DNA from: Streptomyces sp. BK239
Lineage (GTDB): Bacteria; Actinomycetota; Actinomycetes; Streptomycetales; Streptomycetaceae
Direction of reading: 5' to 3'
Length of the DNA: 64,000 nt
NCBI RefSeq assembly: GCF_004217285.1
Contig: NZ_SHKS01000001.1
Location: 124,001-188,000, forward strand
Below, piece by piece: positions 1 through 8,029 of this stretch. The notes beneath the pieces are model-generated. The model did not search any database and was not told where the DNA came from. It saw only the letters and a list, made by a program, of their open reading frames with translations. The position numbers and the translations under genes are program-made. How positions within the stretch are numbered: the stretch's first letter is position 1; each line of letters begins with the position of its first letter.

Positions 1-1075
1 TGTCCAGCTTGGACATCAGCTGGTCGTTGACGGCGTCGACGAAGGCGTCCTGCTTCTTCTTCTGCAGGGTGGTGGTGATGCGGTAGCCGCCGGTGTCGAG
101 GGACTTCTCGTCGACGATGCCGCCGCGGATCAGCTCGTCCTTGATGGCGCGCACGAGGTAGCCGCGCTGCCCGGACATGCCGGTGTCGGCGCCGGAGGTC
201 TCCTTGGGCGCGGGGAACTTCATGCCGGTGCGCTCGGACGGGGGGAGCCAGCCCTTGTCGACCATGCCGTTGAGGACGTAGTTCCAGCGGGACTCGGCGG
301 CCTTCTGGTTCTCGGGGTGGGCGGTCACGTCGTACTGGCTGGGCGCGTTGACCAGCGCGGCGAGGTAGGCGCCCTGGCCGGCGGTGAGCTCGGAGGCGTC
401 GATGCCGTAGTAGGCCTGGGCGGCGGCCTGGATGCCGTAGGCGTTGCGGCCGAAGAAGCTGGTGTTGAGGTAGCCCTCGAGGATCTCGTCCTTGGAGGTC
501 TCGCGGTCCAGCTTGATGGCGATGAAGAACTCCTTCACCTTGCGGGTGACGGTCTGTTCCTGGGCGAGGTAGTAGTTCTTCACGTACTGCTGGGTGATGG
601 TGGAGCCGGACTGCTTGCCCTTGCCGAGTGCGGTGTTCCAGCCGGCGCGCAGCATCGCCTTGGGGTCGACGGCGGACTCGGTGTAGAAGTCGCGGTCCTC
701 GGCGGCCAGTATGGCGTGCTGGGCCGGCTTGGAGATCTGCGCGAGGGTGACGTTCTCGCGGTTGACCTCGCCGTCGCGGGCGATCTCGGTGCCGTCCGCG
801 TAGAGGTAGACGTTGCTCTGCTTGGTGGCGAGGGCGTTGGCGGGCGGGATCTTCACCATGGAGTAGCCGAGGAAGAACAGGGCGGCCAGGACCATCGCGC
901 AGATGACGAAGGCGCCGAGCACCATCCGCCAGGTGGGCAGCAGCCGGCGCCAGCCGGTGCGCTTGGGCCGCTTGGGCTTCTTCCCCTCCGTCGGCGGTCC
1001 GGGCTCTGCCGCCTCGGGCTCTGCGGGGGCCGCCCAGCCCTCGGTCGGCTTCTGCGGCTGCGGATCGTCGCTCAT
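1..1075 (-). CDS. Class A penicillin-binding protein, N-terminal part (cut by window edge)
   Basis: This is a bifunctional peptidoglycan synthase that polymerises and cross-links glycan strands outside the membrane. The readable 358 residues begin MSDDPQPQ, with a Pro/Lys-rich cytoplasmic tail. One membrane segment lies near residues 48-72. A GT51 transglycosylase domain follows, with the signatures ILAAEDRDF, GGSTITQQ-like SGSTITQQYVKNYY, KVKEFFIAIKLD and YLNTSFFGRNAYGIQAAAQAYYG. The transpeptidase domain is only starting where the window ends, so the protein is partial because of the edge, not because of a mutation. The start codon is ATG at 1075-1073. It is divergent from the ABC exporter at 1334. 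The family call is firm; which PBP paralogue it is cannot be told from half the protein. Confidence 0.93.
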   Translation of the reverse strand, partial: MSDDPQPQKPTEGWAAPAEPEAAEPGPPTEGKKPKRPKRTGWRRLLPTWRMVLGAFVICAMVLAALFFLGYSMVKIPPANALATKQSNVYLYADGTEIARDGEVNRENVTLAQISKPAQHAILAAEDRDFYTESAVDPKAMLRAGWNTALGKGKQSGSTITQQYVKNYYLAQEQTVTRKVKEFFIAIKLDRETSKDEILEGYLNTSFFGRNAYGIQAAAQAYYGIDASELTAGQGAYLAALVNAPSQYDVTAHPENQKAAESRWNYVLNGMVDKGWLPPSERTGMKFPAPKETSGADTGMSGQRGYLVRAIKDELIRGGIVDEKSLDTGGYRITTTLQKKKQDAFVDAVNDQLMSKLD

Positions 1076-1333
1076 GTGTTGCTCGGACTCCTGTTTCGCG
1101 TCGTACGTTTTCCGTACGCCTCGTGCGCGTTCTGCGCCCCCTGTTGAAGACTCTCGCACCAACCGTTCCGTTCCCGGCAATCGGCACGCGTTGTGCGGCC
1201 GGTCGGCGGTGCGGCGTCTGTCGCCGCGTCATGCCGGAAAACGCCTGGCACGTCGTCGTGTCCGCGCACTAGGCTCCTGCGCTTCGGTGTCGGCGGGCCG
1301 GGCGGGCGGCCCGGTTGGGAAGGAACGGGTGCC

Positions 1334-2134
1334 GTGGGTGCGGTGCGGTTGTACGCGGCCGTGGCAACGGGCGGTTTCAGACGGTACGCGACGTACCGGA
1401 CGGCCACGGCCGCGGGGGTGTTCACCAACACCGTCTTCGGGCTGATCCTGGTGTACACGTATCTGGCGCTGTGGGACGAGCGGCCGCAGCTCGGCGGCTA
1501 CGACCAGGCGCAGGCCGTCACGTTCGTGTGGCTGGGCCAGGCGCTGTACGCGACGCTGGCGATCCAGGGCGGCGGTTTCGAGACCGAGTTCATGGAGCGG
1601 GTGCGCACCGGGGACGTGGCGGTCGACCTGTACCGGCCGGCGGACCTTCAGCTGTGGTGGCTGGCGAACGACCTGGGGCGGGCGCTGTTCCAGCTGCTGG
1701 GGCGCGGGGTGGTGCCGTTCGCTTTCGGCGCGCTGGTCTTCCCCACCGCGCTTCCGGCCGATCCGGCGCTCTGGGCGGCCTTCCTGGTGGCGGTGCTGCT
1801 GGCGATGGTGGTGAGCTTCGCCATCCGCTATCTGGTGGCGCTGAGCGGTTTCTGGCTGCTGGACGGCACGGGCGCGCTCCAGGCGCTGATGATCACGGGG
1901 GTCTTCTGTTCGGGCATGACGCTGCCGCTGAACGCCGTGCCGGGGCCGTTGGGGGAGGTCGTGCGGGTGCTGCCGTGGGCGGCGCAGCTGCAGATGCCGG
2001 CCGATGTGCTCATGGGGGAGGCTCACTGGGCGCACGCCTTCGCCTTCCAGGCGGCGTGGGCGGTGGCGCTGCTGGCGGCGGGGCGTGCGGTGCAGGCGGC
2101 GGCGACGCGACGGGTGGTGGTCCAGGGTGGGTGA
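1334..2134 (+). CDS. ABC-2 type permease, first of pair
   Basis: This 266-residue integral membrane protein has about six hydrophobic segments. It resembles the ABC-2 permease family seen in actinobacterial exporters made of two permeases and one ATPase (COG4587/COG3694 type). I chose GTG at 1334 because GGAAGG lies just upstream and the protein then begins MGAVRLYAAVATGGF, the usual amphipathic lead into the first membrane helix. An in-frame upstream start would add an Arg/Pro-rich leader with no ribosome site. It overlaps the second permease by 8 bases and shares its operon with the ATPase at 3101. The substrate is unknown. Confidence 0.88.
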   Translation: MGAVRLYAAVATGGFRRYATYRTATAAGVFTNTVFGLILVYTYLALWDERPQLGGYDQAQAVTFVWLGQALYATLAIQGGGFETEFMERVRTGDVAVDLYRPADLQLWWLANDLGRALFQLLGRGVVPFAFGALVFPTALPADPALWAAFLVAVLLAMVVSFAIRYLVALSGFWLLDGTGALQALMITGVFCSGMTLPLNAVPGPLGEVVRVLPWAAQLQMPADVLMGEAHWAHAFAFQAAWAVALLAAGRAVQAAATRRVVVQGG

Positions 2135-3092
2135 GGCGGCCGGGGTGCCGGGGCAGGGCGGGCCGGGCCGGGGCTTGCACGACGGCCGGGGGCCGGGCGA
2201 GGCGGGCCGGGGCTTGCACGACGGCCCGGGACCCGGTGAGAAGGGCCACGGCTTCCACGACGGCCGGAGCCCGGGCGCGGGCGGCCGGGTGCTCGAAGGC
2301 CTGCGCGCCTACCGGCTGATCGCCGGGATGTGGGTGCGCTCCACGTTCGCCTACCGGGCGTCGTTCGTGATGACGGTGCTCGGCGGGCTGCTGGTGACCG
2401 GGCTCGACTTCGTGGCGATCCTGTTGATGTTCTCGCAGGTCGACGTCCTGGGCGGCTACACGCTGCCCGAGGTCGCCCTGCTGTACGGCCTGTCGGCGAC
2501 CAGCTTCGGCTGCGCCGAGCTGGCGATCGGCTCGGCGTCCCGGCTGGGCGCGCGGGTGCGTGACGGCACGCTCGACACGCTGCTGGTGCGGCCGGCGCCG
2601 GTGCTGGCCCAGGTCGCCGCGGACCGGTTCGCGCCGCGCCGGGTCGCCCGGATCGTCCAGGGGGCGCTGGTGCTGGGCTGGGCGCTGGCCTCCCTGGACG
2701 TCCGGTGGACGCTCGTCAAGGTGCTGCTCGTGCCGGTGATGCTGGTGTGCGGCGCGGTGATCTTCTCGGCGGTGAACGTGGCGGGCGCGGCCTTCCAGTT
2801 CCTCGCCCGGGACGCGGCGGAGGTGCAGGCGGCGTTCACGTTCGGCGGTCAGACGCTGCTGCAGTACCCGCCGACGGTGTTCGGCAGGGAGCTGGTGCGC
2901 GGGGTGACGTTCCTGTTGCCGCTGGCGTTCGTCAACTGGGTTCCCGCCGCTTACCTGTTGGGGCGGCCGTATCCGCTGGGGCTGCCTCAAGGAGCCGCGT
3001 TCGCACCGCCGTTGGTTGCGGTCGTGTGCTGCGTGCTCGCGGGGCTGGCCTGGCGGGCGGGGCTGCGGTCGTATCGGAGCACGGGAAGTTGA
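2127..3092 (+). CDS. ABC-2 type permease, second of pair, with repeat-bearing N-terminus
   Basis: This is the partner permease (321 residues if GTG 2127 is used) of the exporter encoded at 1334-4096. From about residue 55 it reads as a normal six-helix ABC-2 permease (VLEGLRAYRLIAGMWVRSTF onward). Residues 14-52 are odd: three tandem copies of a 13-residue unit of the form GRGLHDGxGPGEx, encoded by 39-bp repeats. GTG 2127 overlaps the stop of the first permease, which suggests translational coupling. The alternative GTG at 2289 would leave the repeats untranslated, but it has no convincing ribosome site. The membrane part is firm; the start is uncertain. Confidence 0.85.
   Translation: MGEAAGVPGQGGPGRGLHDGRGPGEAGRGLHDGPGPGEKGHGFHDGRSPGAGGRVLEGLRAYRLIAGMWVRSTFAYRASFVMTVLGGLLVTGLDFVAILLMFSQVDVLGGYTLPEVALLYGLSATSFGCAELAIGSASRLGARVRDGTLDTLLVRPAPVLAQVAADRFAPRRVARIVQGALVLGWALASLDVRWTLVKVLLVPVMLVCGAVIFSAVNVAGAAFQFLARDAAEVQAAFTFGGQTLLQYPPTVFGRELVRGVTFLLPLAFVNWVPAAYLLGRPYPLGLPQGAAFAPPLVAVVCCVLAGLAWRAGLRSYRSTGS
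2166..2282 (+). repeat. Three tandem 39-bp repeats at the permease 5' end
   Basis: Three head-to-tail 39-bp units (2166-2204, 2205-2243, 2244-2282) share the core GGCTTGCACGACGG or a close variant. The length is a multiple of three, so the frame is kept and each unit encodes 13 residues. Unit 3 has diverged most (GGCTTCCACGACGG). Confidence 0.93.
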
Positions 3093-3100
3093 GGAGGCCC

Positions 3101-4096
3101 ATGGACGGGGCGGAGCCGGTGGGGCCGGCGTTCATCGAGGTGGACCGGGTCGAGAAGGTCTTCGACGTGCGCAAGAGGACGGGTCTGCTGAAGCGGGAGC
3201 TGCGGCGGGTGCGGGCGGTCGACTCGATCTCCTTCACCGTGGCGCGCGGCGAGATGGTCGGCTACATCGGGCCGAACGGCGCGGGGAAGTCGACGACGAT
3301 CAAGATGCTGACCGGGATCCTGGTGCCGAGCGGGGGCCGGGTGCGGGTGGCGGGCATCGACCCGTCGCGTGAACGCGCCCGGCTCGCCCATCGCATGGGG
3401 GTGGTGTTCGGGCAGCGGACCACGCTGTGGTGGGACCTGCCGCTCATCGACTCCTACCGGCTCGCGCACCGCATGTACCGCATCCCGCAGGCCCGTTACC
3501 GCGAGAACCTCGACCGGCTGGTCGAACTGCTCGGTCTGGGCGAGCTGTTGGACGTGCCCGTGCGGCAGCTGTCGCTCGGGCAGCGGATGCGCGGCGATAT
3601 CGCGGCCGCCCTGCTGCACGACCCGGAGGTCCTCTACCTCGACGAGCCGACGATCGGCCTGGACGTCGTGTCCAAGGCCAGGGTCCGTGAGTTCCTGCGG
3701 GAGTTGAACGCCGAGCGCGCCACGACGGTCCTGCTCACCACCCATGACCTCCAGGACATCGAGCAGTTGTGCTCCCGCGTGATGGTCATCGACCACGGGC
3801 GGATGATGTACGACGGTCCGCTCGCCGGGCTGCACGAGGCGGGGGAGAGCGAACGGTTGCTGGTGGTCGACCTGGAGCGGGAGCTGCCGCCGATCGACGC
3901 GCCGCCGCCGGCCCGGGTCGTACGGGTGGACGGGCCGCGGCAGTGGCTGGCGTTCCCTGCGTCGCAGTCGGCGGCGCCGCTGGTGGCGGCGGTCGCGGCC
4001 CGGTACCCGCTGGTGGACCTGTCGGTGCGGGAGCCGGACATCGAGGCGGTGATCGCCGAGATGCTGCACCGTACGACGCCCGGCGCGATCGCGTAG
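3101..4096 (+). CDS. ABC exporter ATP-binding protein
   Basis: This 331-residue ATPase powers the two permeases upstream. Visible motifs are Walker A GPNGAGKST (about residue 58), a Q-loop region FGQRTTLWWDLP, the ABC signature LSLGQRMRGD, Walker B VLYLDEPTIGLD and the H-loop TTHDL. The long N-terminal lead (KVFDVRKRTGLLKRELRRVRAVD) and the C-terminal extension of about 90 residues match the COG4586 type of uncharacterised export ATPase. The ATG at 3101 follows GAGGAGG. It lies 8 bases after the second permease in the same operon. The exported substrate cannot be inferred. Confidence 0.92.
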   Translation: MDGAEPVGPAFIEVDRVEKVFDVRKRTGLLKRELRRVRAVDSISFTVARGEMVGYIGPNGAGKSTTIKMLTGILVPSGGRVRVAGIDPSRERARLAHRMGVVFGQRTTLWWDLPLIDSYRLAHRMYRIPQARYRENLDRLVELLGLGELLDVPVRQLSLGQRMRGDIAAALLHDPEVLYLDEPTIGLDVVSKARVREFLRELNAERATTVLLTTHDLQDIEQLCSRVMVIDHGRMMYDGPLAGLHEAGESERLLVVDLERELPPIDAPPPARVVRVDGPRQWLAFPASQSAAPLVAAVAARYPLVDLSVREPDIEAVIAEMLHRTTPGAIA

Positions 4097-4128
4097 TGCC
4101 CGCCGCCGGGAACTCGTAGGCTGCTGCC

Positions 4129-4842
4129 ATGACCGAGGATGCCCCGGAGTTGCGCGCTTCCGACGCCGATCGTGAACGAGTCGCCGAGGTCCTGCGGGAC
4201 GCGCTCGCCGAAGGGCGCCTCGACATGGGGGAGTTCGAGGAGCGGCTGGACGCCGTGTACCGGGCGCGGACGTACGGCGAGCTCGCTCCGATCACCCGTG
4301 ATCTCCCCGCGGCGGGAGGCGCCGCCCCGGTGCCGATGAGCAAGGAGCCCGCGCGACCGGGGAGTTGGGCTGGGCGGATCGTCGGCGGAGAGGGGACGTC
4401 GGGGTGGGCCGTCGCGGTGATGTCCGGGTTCCAGCGCAGGGGGCGGTGGACTGTCCCGCGGCGCTTCAACACCGTCGCCTTCTGGGGCGGGGGCGAGATC
4501 GACCTGCGTGAGGCGGACTTCGCGGCCGGGGAGGTCGTCCTCAACTGCGTGGCGATCATGGGCGGGATCAGCGTGGTCGTGCCGCCGGGCGTGGAGGTCG
4601 TGGTGCGGGGCCTGGGCGTCATGGGCGGCTTCGACCACGGCGAGGACGGCGTGCCGGCGGAGCGGGGCGCACCGCGGGTGGTGGTGACGGGCTTCGCGTT
4701 CTGGGGCGGCGTGGGGATCGAGCGCAAGCGACGCAAGGGGAGCGAGGCGGGCGGGGCGAACGGCGAGCGGCTGGAGGGCGGGGACGGCCGGCGGGAGCTC
4801 GACCAAGGGCGACGGGACGGCCGGCGGCACTGGGAGCACTGA
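4129..4842 (+). CDS. DUF1707 domain protein with LiaF-like C-terminus
   Basis: This 237-residue protein carries an N-terminal DUF1707 (SHOCT-like) domain over about residues 5-57: LRASDADRERVAEVLRDAL, then GRLDMGEFEERLDAVYRART. The C-terminal half (about 95-205) has the beta-rich pattern of cell-wall-stress (LiaF/DUF2154-like) proteins, with AFWGGGEIDLREADF, NCVAIMGGISVVVPPGVEV and VVVTGFAFWGGV. It has no membrane helices. It follows the ABC exporter by 32 bases and may be co-transcribed. The function is unknown; an envelope-stress link is inference from the C-terminal fold. Confidence 0.8.
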   Translation: MTEDAPELRASDADRERVAEVLRDALAEGRLDMGEFEERLDAVYRARTYGELAPITRDLPAAGGAAPVPMSKEPARPGSWAGRIVGGEGTSGWAVAVMSGFQRRGRWTVPRRFNTVAFWGGGEIDLREADFAAGEVVLNCVAIMGGISVVVPPGVEVVVRGLGVMGGFDHGEDGVPAERGAPRVVVTGFAFWGGVGIERKRRKGSEAGGANGERLEGGDGRRELDQGRRDGRRHWEH

Positions 4843-4860
4843 CCCGCCGCCTGGCCCGCC

Positions 4861-4924
4861 CGCGTCACAGCCGGGGGAGGGTGCCCGCGCGTCACAGCCG
4901 GGCAGGCGCCCGCGTCACAGCCGG
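4861..4924. repeat. Three copies of a 14-bp direct repeat at the SGNH gene end
   Basis: The sequence CGCGTCACAGCCGG occurs at 4861-4874, 4888-4901 and 4911-4924. The last copy contains the stop codon and final codons of the minus-strand esterase gene, so the other two look like duplicated gene ends lying downstream. Confidence 0.85.
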
Positions 4925-6237
4925 CCCGGAGCCGTCGCCTTAAGCTGCGCCAACTCGACGGCCTGCGCCATCCGCCGGTACCCGAGGTCGCTGGGGTGGA
5001 GGTGGTCCCCCGAGTCGTACTCCGGCCGCAGCTGACGGGGGTCGTAAGGGTCGTGCAGCGCCTGGTCGACGTCGACGACCTCGTCGAAGACGGATCCCGA
5101 CCGGATCTCCGCGTTGACCCGCAGCCGGGTCGCCTCCCGCGCGTCCGAGTAGGAGTGGTGGCCCCGGAAGGGCATCAGGGTGGCGCCGACGGCCTTGACG
5201 CCGTGGGCGTGGGCGCGGCTCACCAGCGTGCGCAGCCCGGCGAGGATCGCGTCGGCGTCGCCGCCGGCCGGGTGGCGCAGGATGTCGTTGACGCCGAGGT
5301 CGATCACGACGGCCTTGACGTGCGGACGGGCGAGGACGTCCCGCGCGAACCGCTTGATCCCGCTCGCGTTGCCCGCCGTCCCGCCGCCGTCGGCGAGGAC
5401 CCGGTTGCTGCTGATGCCCGCGTTGACGACGCCGTAGCGCGGCGTGTCCCGGCCGTGGGAGGCGGCGGCGCGCAGCCGCTCGGACAGCACGTCGGGATAG
5501 CGGCGGTCGGCGTTCAGGGTGGAGGTGACACCGTCGGTCAGGGAGTCCCCGAAGGCGACGACGGTTCCGTCGGCCTCGTGGCTGAGCACGTCCAGGGCGG
5601 TGAGGTAGCGCCAGGAGCCGATCTGGCCGGTGTAGACGTCCCCCGCGGTGTCCCCGGTGTGCTCGCCGACGGCGACGTAGCTGGTCCTGCGGGCGTACGG
5701 GTGGTAGGTGACCGGTCCGGACGAGGCCGGCGTGTAGGTGCTGACCAGCACGTCGCAGTCCCCTGGGATGTCGAGGGCGACGGCGTCGCTGACGGCCTGC
5801 CCGCCCGCCGGGACGACGACCGAGCCGCGCCCGCCGAAGGTGAGCCGGCGCAGGGTGCCGTCGGCTGCCGCCGGGCCGCCGTCGTCGTCCGCGACGGCGA
5901 GGGTGGCGGCGGTGACGCGCAGCGGCAGGGTGCCGTAGAGATTGGACAGCGTGATGCGGGCACTCGTGCCGGAGACGCTGGTGTGGACGACGTTGCGCAC
6001 CGTGCGGCCCGCCATGCCGGTCGCCCGGGTGCCCGGCTCGCCGGCCACGGGCGCGGCGGCCCAGGTGCCGACCCAGACCCCGGCGGGCGCGGCGGCGCCG
6101 TGCGGTGGGCGGACCGTGCCCGGGGAGTCGCCGTGACGGCCGTCGGCGGCATCGACGCTCAGGAAGACGACGGCGGAGACTGACACGATCACGGCGAGGA
6201 GGGCGGCCGGCAGGGCGATGTGCCGGGTGGCGGACAT
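4915..6237 (-). CDS. Secreted or anchored SGNH/GDSL hydrolase
   Basis: This 440-residue ester hydrolase is exported by an N-terminal hydrophobic segment (about residues 8-28, LPAALLAVIVSVSAVVFLSV). The catalytic block I motif is FGDSLTDG in the middle of the protein. Block III is GVNDILRHP and block V is DSGDHLHPSDLGYR, giving the Ser-Asp-His triad of the SGNH family. The stretch before block I is a beta-rich domain common in actinobacterial GDSL esterases of about 400 residues. ATG 6237 is preceded by GAGGAG at good spacing. It is divergent from the DUF445 gene. The substrate (lipid, acetyl-xylan or other ester) is not determinable. Confidence 0.9.
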   Translation of the reverse strand: MSATRHIALPAALLAVIVSVSAVVFLSVDAADGRHGDSPGTVRPPHGAAAPAGVWVGTWAAAPVAGEPGTRATGMAGRTVRNVVHTSVSGTSARITLSNLYGTLPLRVTAATLAVADDDGGPAAADGTLRRLTFGGRGSVVVPAGGQAVSDAVALDIPGDCDVLVSTYTPASSGPVTYHPYARRTSYVAVGEHTGDTAGDVYTGQIGSWRYLTALDVLSHEADGTVVAFGDSLTDGVTSTLNADRRYPDVLSERLRAAASHGRDTPRYGVVNAGISSNRVLADGGGTAGNASGIKRFARDVLARPHVKAVVIDLGVNDILRHPAGGDADAILAGLRTLVSRAHAHGVKAVGATLMPFRGHHSYSDAREATRLRVNAEIRSGSVFDEVVDVDQALHDPYDPRQLRPEYDSGDHLHPSDLGYRRMAQAVELAQLKATAPGRL

Positions 6238-6411
6238 GCGGTGGTGAATCTCCTCGGGCGGGGGAGCGCCGAGGCTCCCGACGGCATACGGGAGATCGCC
6301 GTCGAACTCCCCGACAGACAGACGAAGGGAACTCCTGTTCCGTTCCGGGAGTCGGTCAGGAAGGGAGAATGTCCATGTGTGGGACGTGGGGGACCGGAAC
6401 GGGTGGAGCGG

Positions 6412-7785
6412 ATGGACCGTACGCAGACGCATACACAGACGCAAGCCGGAGCGGACGAGCGGCCGGGAGCCGGTGAGGCGGCGGCCGCCGGAGCGGCCGG
6501 GCGCGCGGGCACGGCACGCGCCATGACCGTCTTCAGCGCCGCCGACGAGGAGCGCCGCCGCGGCGTGCGCCGGATGAAGATCACCGCGACCGGCCTGCTG
6601 CTGTTCGTCGCCGTGGTGTACGTCCTCGCCGAACTCGCCGCACACCACGGCGCCGGCGCCTGGGCCGGATACGTGGCGGCCGCGGCCGAGGCCGGCATGG
6701 TCGGCGCGCTCGCCGACTGGTTCGCCGTCACCGCCCTCTTCCGCCGCCCGCTGGGCCTGCCCATCCCGCACACGGCGATCATCCCCACCAAGAAGGACCA
6801 GCTCGGCATCTCCCTGGGCGAGTTCGTCGGCGAGAACTTCCTCTCCGAGGACGTCGTACGGCAGCGGCTGCGCGCCGTCGGCATCGGCAGCAGGCTGGGC
6901 GCCTGGCTGGCGGAGCCGGGCAACGCCGACCGGGTGACGGCGGAGCTGGCGACCGCGCTGCGCGGCGCGCTGACCGTGCTGCGCGACTCCGACGTGCAGG
7001 CGGTGGTCGGCGAGGCGATCACCCGCCGCGCCGACGCCCGGGAGATCGCCCCCGGCATGGGCAAGATGCTGGAGAAGATCGTCGCCGACGGCGGTCACCG
7101 CCGCGCCGTCGACCTGGTGGTCTCGCGTGCGCACGACTGGCTGGTCCTGCACGCCGACTCCGTGATGGACGCGGTCCAGGGCGGCGCGCCCGGCTGGACC
7201 CCGCGGTTCGTCGACAAGAAGGTCGGCGAACGCGTCTACAAGGAACTGCTCCGGTTCTGCACCGAGATGCGGGACATGCCGTCCCACCCGGCCCGCGGCG
7301 CCCTGGACCGCTTCCTCAGCGACTTCGCCTCCGACCTCCAGTCCGACGGCGACACACGCGCGCGGGTGGAACGGCTCAAGGGCGAGGTGCTCGGGCGCGG
7401 CGAGGTCCAGGACCTCATCGCGTCGGCCTGGACCGCCGTACGGTCCATGATCGTCGCCGCGGCGGAGGACGAACGCAGTGAGCTCAGGCTGCGCGTCCGC
7501 GCCTCACTGCTCTCCCTGGGCGGCCGGATGGCCCACGAGCCCAAGGTCCAGGAGAAGGTGGACAGCTGGGTGGAGGGCGCGGCGGTGCACGTCGTGACGA
7601 CGTACCGCCGTGAGATCACCTCCCTGATCACCGACACGGTCGCGAGCTGGGACGCCGAACACACCACCCGCAAGATCGAGGCCCACATCGGCCGGGACCT
7701 CCAGTTCATCCGCATCAACGGCACGGTGGTCGGTTCACTGGCGGGACTGGTGATCTACGCGGTGGCGAGGGGCTTGGGGGCGTGA
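6412..7785 (+). CDS. DUF445 family membrane protein
   Basis: This 457-residue protein is anchored at both ends. One helix lies near residues 58-78 (ITATGLLLFVAVVYVLAELA) and a second at the extreme C-terminus (VVGSLAGLVIYAVARGLGA). Between them is a long, mostly helical DUF445 region with the conserved opening EAGMVGALADWFAVTALFRR and the IPTKKDQLGISLGEFVGENFL segment. ATG 6412 is preceded by GGAG. The extra N-terminus is rich in Gln, Thr and Ala. No biochemical role is established for the family; a scaffolding or envelope role is a guess. Confidence 0.87.
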   Translation: MDRTQTHTQTQAGADERPGAGEAAAAGAAGRAGTARAMTVFSAADEERRRGVRRMKITATGLLLFVAVVYVLAELAAHHGAGAWAGYVAAAAEAGMVGALADWFAVTALFRRPLGLPIPHTAIIPTKKDQLGISLGEFVGENFLSEDVVRQRLRAVGIGSRLGAWLAEPGNADRVTAELATALRGALTVLRDSDVQAVVGEAITRRADAREIAPGMGKMLEKIVADGGHRRAVDLVVSRAHDWLVLHADSVMDAVQGGAPGWTPRFVDKKVGERVYKELLRFCTEMRDMPSHPARGALDRFLSDFASDLQSDGDTRARVERLKGEVLGRGEVQDLIASAWTAVRSMIVAAAEDERSELRLRVRASLLSLGGRMAHEPKVQEKVDSWVEGAAVHVVTTYRREITSLITDTVASWDAEHTTRKIEAHIGRDLQFIRINGTVVGSLAGLVIYAVARGLGA

Positions 7786-7890
7786 CGGGCGGTGCTTGCG
7801 GGCGCCGGGTGGTGTCACTCAGCCCGTCTGGGGGTCCCCCCTCTGGGGGAGCTTGAGGACCAGGCCCGTCCAGGGCCGAAGCGGGGGCCT

Positions 7891-7906
7891 GGGGGCGGCA
7901 GCCCCC
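7891..7906 (+). terminator. Hairpin after the DUF445 gene
   Basis: GGGGGC and GCCCCC arms enclose the four-base loop GGCA, about 105 bases after the DUF445 stop, inside a G-run-rich stretch typical of Streptomyces intergenic DNA. There is no T-tract, as usual in this genus. It is a likely factor-assisted or hairpin-only terminator. Confidence 0.45.
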
Positions 7907-8029
7907 GGTCAACGCCGGCGTGAACACCGAGCACCCGACAAGCGGAGGGCACCTCACCCCACCCCACCCGGCCTAAAGCGGCAGCGTCAGGGCACTCGTG
8001 CCGAGGTCCGCTCGACGAGGAGGGAGCCC

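Noticed and set aside
4915..7287. Extending the SGNH hydrolase gene upstream to 7287
   Set aside because: The extra N-terminus is antisense to the DUF445 gene and has no family match. ATG 6237 has a good ribosome site and signal segment.
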